Shown here: positions 1 through 9,800 of the stretch, piece by piece
Numbering within the stretch: the first letter of the stretch is position 1
Layout of the letters: each line of letters opens with the position of its first letter
Program-made: the position numbers and the translations under genes
Assembly (NCBI GenBank): GCA_964472785.1
Contig: CAYYMH010000019.1
Span: forward strand, 1-64,000
Source: CAYYMH01 sp964472785
Lineage (GTDB): Bacteria > Zhuqueibacterota > Zhuqueibacteria > Thermofontimicrobiales > Thermofontimicrobiaceae
DNA length: 64,000 nucleotides
Reading direction: 5' to 3'
Notes under the pieces: generated by a model
The model's input: only the letters and a program-made list of their open reading frames with translations
The model's database searches: none
Told to the model about the DNA's origin: nothing

Positions 1-57
1 ATATATTAAAAGTCTTAATTTTTAAAACTTGATATCGGGACTTATAACGTTAATGTT

Positions 58-185
58 CAGCAACGAAATCTCGAAGACACAAATAAAAGCAGAGAAGACT
101 GTTCGAATATTTTTAGAGATGTATTTCTTTGTGTAACTTTGAGTTTTGGCGTCTTTGTGGCAAAGAAAATGCGCTGAATAGCTAC
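58..185. repeat. Intergenic imperfect palindrome, CTTTGTG family, copy A
   Basis: The stretch before polX carries a half-site with GAAATCTCGAAGACACAAA and, about 60 bases on, TTTCTTTGTGTAACTTTGAG followed by GGCGTCTTTGTGGCAAAG. The two halves are approximate reverse complements, so the block is a long imperfect palindrome. Its reverse complement closely matches copy B at 32085-32200; both contain CACAAAGACGCCAAAACTC. No reading frame is apparent. Nothing else is seen in bases 1-204. Confidence 0.7.
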
Positions 186-204
186 CTTATAACTAATTTA
201 ACCT

Positions 205-1929
205 ATGATAAACCAAGAGATTGCAGATATATTTTCTCAAATTGCTGATATGCTCGAGCTGAAAGGGGAGAACGTTTTTAAAATAAATGCATTTCGAAAA
301 GCAATCCGGGTGTTGAAAGACTTGCAAAAGGATTTAGATGAAATTCGTAATGATGGCGGATTATCCAAATTACCGGGCATCGGCGATGCATTTGTTAAAA
401 AAATCGAAGAGTATTTGGACAATGGTCAGATCAAAAAATATGAGGAGTTGAAAAAAGAAATCCCTGCTGGTTTGCTGGAACTGCTCAACATTCAGCATTT
501 AGGTCCGAAGACTTTGGCGCTGATCCACAGAGAACTGAGTGTGAACAATCTGGCGGATTTAGCAAAGGTTATTGATAATGGACAAATGGCAAAGTTACCC
601 GGATTGGGTGAAAAGAAAACCGCAAATATTGCCAGCAGTTTAAAATTTTACACATCGGCCCAGGACAGAATGCCGCTGGGCACTGCCATGCCCATTGCTG
701 AAGAAATCATCGCTTACCTCCGGGAGAAAGCGGATATTCAGAATATTTCTTTTGCCGGTTCACTGCGGCGTATGAAAGAGACGGCGGGTGACATTGATAT
801 TTTGGTCTCGACTGAAGCGAATAAAAAAATTACTGAGACATTCGTTTCAATGCCAATGATCAAGGATGTGATAGCCAAGGGTACCACAAAGACAAGTGTC
901 CGCCTAAAGTCCAACATTCAGGTTGATCTGCGTGTGGTTGATGATGTTGTGTTTGGCTCCGCCTTACAATACTTTACTGGTTCGCAGGCTCATAATGTGA
1001 AGCTGCGCGGTCTGGCGAAGAAAAAGTCGCTGAAAATAAACGAGTACGGTATTTTTAAGAACGATAAAAAAATCGGAGGTCAGAGCGAGGAAGATATTTA
1101 TCAGCAGCTTGGCTTGAGTTTTGTTCCGCCCGAAATGCGCGAAGATAGGGGAGAGGTCGAATCAGCTGCAGAGGGCACACTTCCGCAGCTCGTTGAATTC
1201 GGAGATATTCGGGGTGAATTACATGTGCATTCCAACTACAGTGATGGCCATTCCACAATTAAAGAAATGGCGGAAAAAGCTCAAAAAATGGGCTACTCAT
1301 ATCTGGCAATTTGTGATCATTCCAAATCAGCCAATTACGCAAATGGACTATCTGTCGAAAGACTGAAACAGCAAATGGACGAAATTGATGAGCTGAATCA
1401 ACAATTTAACAATTTCATAATTTTAAAGGGCACCGAGGTTGACATTCTTTCGGACGGGGGTCTGGATTATCCGGATGATGTACTGGAAAAATTGGACATT
1501 GTGGTCGCATCGATCCACAGTGGATTTAAACAAAATCCGACTCAGCGATTACTGAAAGCAATGGACAATCCGTATGTTGATTTTATTGGTCATCCGAGTG
1601 GTAGATTGATCAATGTCAGGAAAGCTTATGAAGTTGATTTAGATGCCCTATTCGAAAAAGCCGATAATAAGAATATTGCTATTGAAATGAACAGTCATCC
1701 ATCGCGATTGGATTTGAACGATATGAATGCGAAAAAAGCGGCTGACATGGGGGTTAAACTTGTCATCAACACGGATGCGCACAGCACAGAGAATTTAGAT
1801 TACATAAAGTATGGCATCGGCACTGCCCGACGCGCCTGGCTGACCAAAGAGAATTTATTGAACTGTCTTTCCTATCAGCATATTCTGGAATGGAAGAAAA
1901 AGAGGATTGAAAATTTTGAAAATGATTAA
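205..1929 (+). CDS. polX: DNA polymerase/3'-5' exonuclease PolX
   Basis: Bacterial family X DNA polymerase fused to a PHP phosphoesterase, expected to act in gap-filling base-excision repair and 3'-end trimming. The 574-residue length is the family norm. Helix-hairpin-helix segments lie in the first ~150 residues (LPGIGDAF, LPGLGEKK). The nucleotidyltransferase signature GSLRR...GDIDIL is at about 185-199. The PHP domain starts near 337 with ELHVHSNYSDG and continues through CDHS, HPSGR and NTDAH, which are metal-binding motifs. No clear Shine-Dalgarno sequence precedes the ATG. It is the first gene of a plus-strand array; the next gene starts inside its last codons. Confidence 0.96.
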   Translation: MINQEIADIFSQIADMLELKGENVFKINAFRKAIRVLKDLQKDLDEIRNDGGLSKLPGIGDAFVKKIEEYLDNGQIKKYEELKKEIPAGLLELLNIQHLGPKTLALIHRELSVNNLADLAKVIDNGQMAKLPGLGEKKTANIASSLKFYTSAQDRMPLGTAMPIAEEIIAYLREKADIQNISFAGSLRRMKETAGDIDILVSTEANKKITETFVSMPMIKDVIAKGTTKTSVRLKSNIQVDLRVVDDVVFGSALQYFTGSQAHNVKLRGLAKKKSLKINEYGIFKNDKKIGGQSEEDIYQQLGLSFVPPEMREDRGEVESAAEGTLPQLVEFGDIRGELHVHSNYSDGHSTIKEMAEKAQKMGYSYLAICDHSKSANYANGLSVERLKQQMDEIDELNQQFNNFIILKGTEVDILSDGGLDYPDDVLEKLDIVVASIHSGFKQNPTQRLLKAMDNPYVDFIGHPSGRLINVRKAYEVDLDALFEKADNKNIAIEMNSHPSRLDLNDMNAKKAADMGVKLVINTDAHSTENLDYIKYGIGTARRAWLTKENLLNCLSYQHILEWKKKRIENFEND

Positions 1930-3628
1930 AAAACATCGAATAATATTGAGCCTGTTTTTACTCGGATTATTGACTTTGTGTGATGTTTCCAATGCCACAG
2001 CTGATTTTGAGGCAAGAGGTAAAAACGGCATGGTTGTGACATCTGAAAAGTTAGCTTCCGAAGTTGGCATTCAGATATTGAAACAAGGAGGAAACGCAGT
2101 TGACGCGGCTGTTGCTGTAGGTTTTGCACTTGCAGTCACATATCCAACTGCTGGCAACATCGGCGGCGGCGGATTTATGGTTATTCTCTTTCCGGATGGT
2201 GAATCGACAACCGTTGATTTTCGTGAAAAAGCGCCGATCAGGGCAACTGCAGAGATGTATTTGGATGAACAGGGGGACATTATTCCGGGTAAAAGTGTCC
2301 GGGGATACCTTGCCTGCGGAGTTCCGGGATCAGTCGCCGGACTTGTCATGACATTGGAAAAATACGGAACAATGAAACTGAAAACCGTGATGGAACCCGC
2401 ATTAAAATTGGCTAAACAAGGGTTTCCCGTTTCGCATTCACTGCATCAGGATTTTAAGCGATTGAAAAGTACATTTCAAAAATATCCTTCATCTGCCAAA
2501 GTTTTTTTAAAGGAAACCGGTGAAATTTATCAGGAAGGAGAAATTTTCCGACAGCCCGATCTGTACAAGACACTGAAATTAATTTCCGAACAGGGTGCTG
2601 CCGGATTTTATCAGGGTAAAGTTGCAAACCTCATCGTTCGCGATATGCAAAGAAATGGCGGTTTAATTCGTCATGACGACTTGGAAAAATATCAAGAAAT
2701 CGAGCGCCCACCGGTTAAAGGTAATTATCGGGGATATCAGATTGTCGGCATGGGACCGCCATCTTCGGGTGGAATTGCGCTTATTCAATCGTTGAATCTA
2801 TTGCAGCATTTTGACCTTTCGATTTACAGCTATCACTCGTCCCGATACATTCATTTGCTGTCTGAAATTTTGCGCCATGTTTTTGCACTGCGGGCACACT
2901 ATCTGGGCGACACTGATTTCGTTGATGTTCCTGTGGAAACCTTTTTATCGAAAGAATACGCTGAACAAGTATTAAAGCAAATCGATTTGAATCGAGCATT
3001 ACCTTCGGATAGTCTGCAATTTTTGAATCCGTTCCGATTCGAGGGAGACCATACCACACACTACAACGTTGTCGATAAAAATCAAATGGTAGTGGCTGTG
3101 ACTACGACGATCAATTCTGGCTACGGATCGAAAGCTGTCGTGGACGGCGCCGGTTTTTTGTTGAATAATGAAATGGATGACTTTGCCACAAAAATTGGAA
3201 ATCCTAATATTTATGGTTTGATTGAATTCAAGGCGAACCGTATTGAGCCGGAAAAACGAATGCTTTCCTCGATGTCGCCGACTATTGTTACCAAAGATGG
3301 GAAATTGGTTTTAGCTGTCGGTGCAATGGGCGGTCCGAAAATTATTACTGCTACGTTGCAGACGATTATTAATGTGATTGACTTTAATATGCCTCTTTTC
3401 GAAGCAATCGCTTCACCGCGCATTCACCACCAATGGAAGCCCGATAAAATTTATGTTGAGCGTTTAAGATTTCCGAATGATGTGATTGTTAATTTAAAAA
3501 ATTTGGGACATGAATACAATAAAATGGGATTTTCATCCGAGGTTACAGCAATAAAATTCGATTTGAATGCCCATGCTTTCATCGGTTCTGTTGATTTTCG
3601 CTGGCACGGTCATGCTGCTGGTTATTGA
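1922..3628 (+). CDS. ggt: Gamma-glutamyltranspeptidase (glutathione hydrolase)
   Basis: Periplasmic enzyme that cleaves and transfers gamma-glutamyl groups from glutathione-like peptides, matured by self-cleavage into two subunits. A signal peptide (IILSLFLLGLLTLCDVSNA) follows the Met at 1922. An upstream in-frame TTG at 1907 would give five more residues, but the ATG is the better start. The GNAVDAAVAVGFALAV segment near the N-terminus and the autocleavage motif TTHYNVVD are typical; the catalytic Thr is near residue 378. GYGSKAVV and LLNNEMDDF in the small subunit also match the family. The 568 residues fit full length. The start overlaps the polX end by 8 bases, which suggests cotranscription. 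Confidence 0.95.
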   Translation: MIKKHRIILSLFLLGLLTLCDVSNATADFEARGKNGMVVTSEKLASEVGIQILKQGGNAVDAAVAVGFALAVTYPTAGNIGGGGFMVILFPDGESTTVDFREKAPIRATAEMYLDEQGDIIPGKSVRGYLACGVPGSVAGLVMTLEKYGTMKLKTVMEPALKLAKQGFPVSHSLHQDFKRLKSTFQKYPSSAKVFLKETGEIYQEGEIFRQPDLYKTLKLISEQGAAGFYQGKVANLIVRDMQRNGGLIRHDDLEKYQEIERPPVKGNYRGYQIVGMGPPSSGGIALIQSLNLLQHFDLSIYSYHSSRYIHLLSEILRHVFALRAHYLGDTDFVDVPVETFLSKEYAEQVLKQIDLNRALPSDSLQFLNPFRFEGDHTTHYNVVDKNQMVVAVTTTINSGYGSKAVVDGAGFLLNNEMDDFATKIGNPNIYGLIEFKANRIEPEKRMLSSMSPTIVTKDGKLVLAVGAMGGPKIITATLQTIINVIDFNMPLFEAIASPRIHHQWKPDKIYVERLRFPNDVIVNLKNLGHEYNKMGFSSEVTAIKFDLNAHAFIGSVDFRWHGHAAGY

Positions 3629-3648
3629 TTTACGGTTTTATTTAAAAT

Positions 3649-4704
3649 ATGGTGACGTTATTGAAGAATAAAGGAAAAAAATTTGGTGTTATCATCCCCC
3701 TGCTGATTTTGATAGTCGTTGCGGGTTATTTTGTCCTCGGAAAAATATTCATCCCGCAACCAGTGGACAGCGATGTGGAACCCATTGATATTAAAATTAA
3801 ACCCGGTTTGTCGATGTCTGCAATTGCGGACACCCTTGATAAAAATGAATTAATCAAAAATGCGAGTGACTTTATTTTGGCATGCAAATTATTTGGCAAG
3901 GCAGATCAATTAAAAGCCGGCTTTTATAAAATAAATCCAGGCAGTTCGGTTTACCAAATAATGAATATCATTGTTTCAGGTAAAACAGCGCATATTCGAG
4001 TGGTCATTCCCGAGGGATTGACATCATATCAAATAGCATCCATTTTGGAGCAGAAAGTTGATTTGGATTCTGTCAAATTCATTGAGCTGGTGAGAGATCC
4101 TGAACTAATCTCACAATTTAATGTCAAGTCAAATTCACTGGAAGGGTATTTATTTCCCGACACATATCATCTGCACTGGAGCATTTCAGAACGGGAAGCC
4201 ATAAAAATATTATTAACTGAATTCAACCAAAACTTTTCAGATTCATTAAAAAATGCTGTGAGAGAAAAAGGCTGGTCTGTCCATCAAATTTTAACTTTGG
4301 CGTCCATTATAGAGGGTGAAGCTGTTATCGATTCAGAACGTGCAATTATAGCTGCTGTTTATCATAATCGATTAAAGCGGGGAATGCTGCTTCAGGCAGA
4401 TCCGACAATACAATACATTATTCTTGATCCACCACGTCGATTACTCAACAAGGATTTGGAAATAGATTCTCCGTATAATACGTACCGTTATCCGGGGCTT
4501 CCTCCCGGTCCGGTTAATAATCCGGGATTGGCATCGATTATTGCAGCAATCTATCCGGCAGATGTGGATTACTTATATTTTGTTGCAAGGGGAGATGGTT
4601 CACACAATTTTAGTAAAACACTTAGTCAACATCTCAAAGCAAAAGCGGAATTCGATAAGTACAGACGAATGATAAAACGACAAGAGAGGAAAAATGACAA
4701 ATAG
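3649..4704 (+). CDS. mltG: Endolytic murein transglycosylase MltG
   Basis: Inner-membrane lytic transglycosylase (YceG family) that cuts nascent glycan strands and helps terminate peptidoglycan polymerisation. A single N-terminal membrane segment lies at about 12-32 (FGVIIPLLILIVVAGYFVL). A LysM-like region follows, then the catalytic domain with ASIIEGEA, whose first Glu (about residue 222) is the expected catalytic acid. YNTYRYPGLPPGPVNNPG and the late YFVARGDGSH are strong family signatures. The 351 residues are full length. The 3' end overlaps the next gene by 11 bases, so translation is probably coupled. Confidence 0.95.
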   Translation: MVTLLKNKGKKFGVIIPLLILIVVAGYFVLGKIFIPQPVDSDVEPIDIKIKPGLSMSAIADTLDKNELIKNASDFILACKLFGKADQLKAGFYKINPGSSVYQIMNIIVSGKTAHIRVVIPEGLTSYQIASILEQKVDLDSVKFIELVRDPELISQFNVKSNSLEGYLFPDTYHLHWSISEREAIKILLTEFNQNFSDSLKNAVREKGWSVHQILTLASIIEGEAVIDSERAIIAAVYHNRLKRGMLLQADPTIQYIILDPPRRLLNKDLEIDSPYNTYRYPGLPPGPVNNPGLASIIAAIYPADVDYLYFVARGDGSHNFSKTLSQHLKAKAEFDKYRRMIKRQERKNDK

Positions 4705-6889
4705 CAGCAAACAAACATCTCTGTTACGCAATTTAAATTCAGTACAAAAGCAAGCCGTCACGCAAATAGATGGCCCAAATCTAATTTTGGCAGGCGCAGG
4801 CAGCGGAAAGACACGTGTCCTAACTCATAAAATTGCCTATTTGATTGCAAAAGCGAACATCAAACCGCAAAATATACTGGCAGTCACTTTTACTAATAAA
4901 GCAGCGAACGAGATGAAGTCACGTGTGGCTAAGCTTTTAAATAATCAGGTAAAGGGTATGTGGATTGGCACATTTCATTCGAATTTTGCCAGAATCTTGA
5001 GGAAAAATTCTGATAAATTAGGATTTACAAGCGCCTTTAGCATTTATGATGAATCAGATCAACTTGCAGTAATCAAAACAGTAATCCATGATTTGAATTA
5101 TCACCTTGACAAATCAATTTCACCAAAAGCTATTCAGTCAAAAATTAAATTAATAAAAAATTCCGGTATCGATTTTAATCAATTGCATAATTACCACTCT
5201 AACAATCAATTAGACAATATTAAAAATATCTATCAACATTATAATCTACGAATGCAACAGAATAATGCAATGGATTTTGAAGATCTGCTGTTAAAATCAA
5301 TTGAATTGTTTAGGCTATTCAATTCTGTATTAGTGTATTACCAAAATCAATTCAATTATATATTAGTAGATGAATTTCAGGATACGAACAGGCTGCAATA
5401 CGAGTTAATAAAATTATTGTCTGCAAAACAAAAAAATATCTCTGTCGTTGGTGACGATGATCAGTCGATTTATCGGTGGAGGGGAGCTGACATTCGAAAC
5501 ATACTGGATTTTGAAAAAGATTTTCCAAATTGCCACATATTTAGACTTGAGCAGAATTACCGGTCAACTTCAAACATCCTCAGAATTGCACATTCGATTA
5601 TTTCACATAACAATAATCGAATGAAAAAGGAGCTCTGGACTCAACAAGAAAACGGCCCTAAAATAACTCTTAAAATAGCGAACACATCTGCTGATGAAGC
5701 GAATTTTATTGTTAATACAATTATTGATGAATCACATAAACATCAGCGCAATTTTTCCGATTTTGCAGTGCTTTACAGAATTAATGCTCAATCCCGTGCA
5801 ATTGAGGATGTTTTTAAAAATAATAACATTCCTTATGTTATTGTCGGCGGTATTCGTTTCTATGAACGCAAGGAAATCAAAGACGTGTTAGCATATTTGA
5901 GGGTGTTAATTAATCCGGATGATAGCATTAGCCTGAAGCGTATCATCAATTATCCGACCAGAGGAATTGGTCAAACAAGCATTGAGCAGATTGATAATTA
6001 CAGTTACAAAAAAAATCTGACTTTTTATCAGTCAATTCAGCAGATCGACAAAATAGAAACAATTTCTTTGAAAAGACAAGCTACAATCAAAGACTTTTAT
6101 CAATTGATTGAAAAATATCGAAAACTAAAAGCAACGCTTCCCATTGGGGAATTGATTACGACACTGGTTGAAAAGTTGGGCATTTTTAGAATGTTAAAAG
6201 AAGAAGGAACGCCCACTTCACTGAGTAAAATTGAAAATATCCGGGAACTCATATTCAGTATCAATGAGTTTATTAAACAGAATCCGAGTATGAGTTTGGA
6301 ACATTATCTGGAAAATGTTGCGTTGGTATCAGATGTTGACAACTGGGATAAAACAGCTAATGCGGTCTCTTTATTAACTTTGCACAGTGCCAAAGGATTA
6401 GAGTTTCCAGTCGTATTTATCTCCGGACTTGAAGAGGGGCTATTTCCTCTTTCACGACAAATGGCAAACGAGGAGGATCTGGAGGAGGAAAGAAGGTTGT
6501 TTTATGTAGGAGCAACACGAGCTCAACAAAAATTGTATATTTCGGCAGCAAAATTCCGCCAGAGATATGGCAACAATACCAACAGCGCTGTATCCAGATT
6601 TATTAATGAAGTTGATCATGATGTGTTGGAAATAGATAAAACAGCAGACACATGGCACGCCAACTCGCGGACTAATCGACCGAAAAAGAGGGTTATTAGT
6701 TTTAATGATCAAAATTCGGATAAAAAGAAATTGGAACCAGGGATTTTAATTAAGCATCCGAGGTTTGGATTCGGCGTGATTCGAAAAATTGACGGAGAAA
6801 AAAGCAACCCTAAAGCCTATATTATTTTCGAAGAGTTAGGTGAAAAAAAAATTCTACTGAATTATACTAATTTGGAGATCATATCATGA
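4694..6889 (+). CDS. UvrD/PcrA-type superfamily 1 DNA helicase
   Basis: ATP-dependent 3'-5' helicase of the UvrD/PcrA/Rep group, acting in repair and replication-fork clearing. Visible motifs in order: Q-motif LNSVQKQAV, Walker A AGAGSGKT (Lys39), motif Ia VTFTNKAANEM, motif II DEFQDTN, motif III GDDDQSIYRWRGA, motif IV LEQNYRS, motif V LLTLHSAKGLEFPVVF and motif VI EERRLFYVGATRA. The 731-residue length and the C-terminal Tudor-like tail (KHPRFGFGVIRKIDG) favour PcrA/UvrD over Rep. It overlaps mltG at its start and the following gene by 4 bases (ATGA). The exact paralogue is uncertain. Confidence 0.94.
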   Translation: MTNSSKQTSLLRNLNSVQKQAVTQIDGPNLILAGAGSGKTRVLTHKIAYLIAKANIKPQNILAVTFTNKAANEMKSRVAKLLNNQVKGMWIGTFHSNFARILRKNSDKLGFTSAFSIYDESDQLAVIKTVIHDLNYHLDKSISPKAIQSKIKLIKNSGIDFNQLHNYHSNNQLDNIKNIYQHYNLRMQQNNAMDFEDLLLKSIELFRLFNSVLVYYQNQFNYILVDEFQDTNRLQYELIKLLSAKQKNISVVGDDDQSIYRWRGADIRNILDFEKDFPNCHIFRLEQNYRSTSNILRIAHSIISHNNNRMKKELWTQQENGPKITLKIANTSADEANFIVNTIIDESHKHQRNFSDFAVLYRINAQSRAIEDVFKNNNIPYVIVGGIRFYERKEIKDVLAYLRVLINPDDSISLKRIINYPTRGIGQTSIEQIDNYSYKKNLTFYQSIQQIDKIETISLKRQATIKDFYQLIEKYRKLKATLPIGELITTLVEKLGIFRMLKEEGTPTSLSKIENIRELIFSINEFIKQNPSMSLEHYLENVALVSDVDNWDKTANAVSLLTLHSAKGLEFPVVFISGLEEGLFPLSRQMANEEDLEEERRLFYVGATRAQQKLYISAAKFRQRYGNNTNSAVSRFINEVDHDVLEIDKTADTWHANSRTNRPKKRVISFNDQNSDKKKLEPGILIKHPRFGFGVIRKIDGEKSNPKAYIIFEELGEKKILLNYTNLEIIS

Positions 6890-9800
6890 ATTTTCGTTTA
6901 AAATATATATTTTTAATGATTCTATTAATTTTTTCAGTAACAAAAGGAGATGCTCAAAATGAGAATGATGGGACTTCCTTTGTTTATGCCCAAAAATTAT
7001 ACAATGACGGCATGTATGAGCTGGCTGCTGAACAATTTCACCAATTTGCAGAACAAAATGAGAATAGCCCCCAAGCATCACAAGCTATCTTGATGTCCGG
7101 GAAAAGTTATTTTGCAGTAAGCGAATTTCTAAAGTCAAAAAAGGAATTTGTTTATCTGATAGTAAAATTTCCGGAGTCTGAATTTGCTGCTGAAGCGCAG
7201 TTTCTTCTTGCAAAGTGCTTCATGGAAATGAATGAATTACATTCTGCTGCAAAGACATATCGGCAGGTAGCCATTTTTTATCCTAAAAGCAAGTTTGCTG
7301 ATGAATCGTTATTTAAATCAGCGCAAATGTTTAAAAAAGCCGGAGATTCAGAAAAAGCAAACGAGGTGTTGTATGAGATATTGCAAACCCATCTGACTAA
7401 TCCTTTTTACCATGAAGCGCGTCTTTTACTGGCGGACATATATTTTGAAACAGGGAAATATGATCAATCAGAAGCTCAATTAAACAGATTGTTAGGGGAC
7501 ACGGAGAAGGGTGTTATTAATGCAAAGGGATTACTTCAGAAAGCTAAATTACATCTTGAAATTGAACGGTTGCAAGAAGCAGAAAATTTGTATCAGAATT
7601 TAATTTCATCCTATCAAAATCAGTCAAATAATCGAGAAATTGGTGACATACTAAATCAAGCTTATCTCAACTTAAGTAGAATTTATAACAAGAAAGGATT
7701 ATTTGATTTAGCAATTCAGAATTTAGAAAGAATATCAAATTATATGCAAAATAAACTTGTCCTTTATCAAATTGGTGAAATTTACTTTAACGGGGGTAAT
7801 TATTCATCCGCAATAAAAGTTTTAAATCAAATATTTGATGTAGTGCATTCAGATTCAATATTATTAGCCAAAACTCATTTTAAATTAGGCGAATGTTATG
7901 GGAAACTAAAAGATTTTAGTCGTTCTAATTATGAATTTGAGCAAGTGATAATTTCATGCGAAACTGGAACGGATAATGAAATCATACAGCTTTGTGAAAA
8001 ATCATACATAAATATTAGCGAGAACTATTCAAAACTAAAAAATGCACAACAGTCTATTCGATATTTAAATAAGTTGTTGGATATTATTGATTCAAGTTAT
8101 AAAAAAGAAATAATCGAATACAAAATCGTCTCATTTTATGAACATGAGATCGGAAATGTGACGCGTGCCATTCAGGGATATTATGATTTTATGGACCGTT
8201 ACCCGAAAAGTCGAAATATTGATGATGCTCAATTGGCAGTGGGACGCTGTTTTGAGAAGAAAAAAGATTATCAGCAGGCAATTATTGAATATCAAAATTT
8301 AATGAATTACTATCAGGCAAGTGAATTTTATCCTTTAGCTCAATCAAGAATTGAATACATCGAAAATCATTTGTTAGTAAAGCAAAATGCAATTCATGAA
8401 CTGGGAAAATTATTACAGCAGTCACTTATTAGCGATTATGAAGTTACACCAATAAAAATAGGGTTATTCTATTTTGACGAATTGAAAGATTACCGGTCTG
8501 CAGCAAACCTGCTGAAAGATGCTTATCTCAAGAAAGAATCTTACCCCAAGTTGGATATCTTAAAATTAATTTATTATCTGGGACGTTCATATCAAATGAT
8601 AGCTGATAAAATGGCTGTTGAAAACTATTTAAAACAATCAGTTATCGACAGCGCTGTCCAGTATTTTGATATGGTAATCAATAACGCGTCGGATGTAAAA
8701 TTGTCTGAAGATGCAGCATTTTATCGAACAAACACCCTGAAAATAAATGCTGCTTACAATAGAAGCGATTCCAGTCGCTCACTCTATAAAGATGCACTTA
8801 ACCAATTTCGCTATAAATATCCGAATAGCGAATATCTGGACATTATTAATTTAAAATTAGCTAAACTTATCCTGCAAAAAGATGTTGAGACAGCAGTCGA
8901 TAGTTTTGATGTCATTAATTGCTGTAATTTTGTTTTGGAAAAAAGTGATGATCCTTTATTAAAAGCTGAAGCCCAATTTTACAAGGCGCAGTTGTACGAT
9001 AAAATGGGATATGATTCAAAGGTTTTTGATGTGCTTGAAAATTTATTGGATCAGTTTAGCAATTCTCACCACAGTTGTGAAGCATATTGGATGTTAGCAC
9101 GCATCTCAGAAAAAATGGGTAACTTTAAAAATGCAGAAAAATATTTGAAGCGAATTATGATAAATTATTTTTATACCCAACGTGCTGAAGAAGCTACCAT
9201 AAAAATAGGTCAAATTTTGAAAACTGAAAAAAAATCATCGGAAGCAATTAATTATTATAAACAAATTTTGGATAAATATTATCAGATAAATTCCATTCAA
9301 GTAGAGGATACAGATCAGTTAATTTATGAAAATGCATTAATTGAGATTGGAAAACTTACACAGATTAAGGGACTTACGGAAAATGCAATAGATTATTATC
9401 GGATGTATTTAGACCAGTTTCCTCGAGGGCAATATGCTGATGAGGCGCTGTATTCGTTAGGCACACTTTTTTCTTTGCCTCCTAAAAATCATCCGGATCA
9501 GGCAATTAGTTATTTGAAACAATTAAAGAGTGACCATAATGCAAGCGAATATATAGACAGTACATTGATAAAATTGGGAGATTTATATTTTATTAAAAAT
9601 GATTATGCGAATGCAAATGATTTTTATAATGAATTTATTAATAAAGGTCATCCAAATTTAAGTAAAACATATTCGATCTCGCAAATTGTAATCGGTCTTT
9701 ACAAGATGGGAGAGATAGCAAAAGGGGATCAAGCCCTGAAAAATTTTAAAGATCGATTCAATTATGATGATCAATTACAAGCGAAAATAAAACTTGAGAA

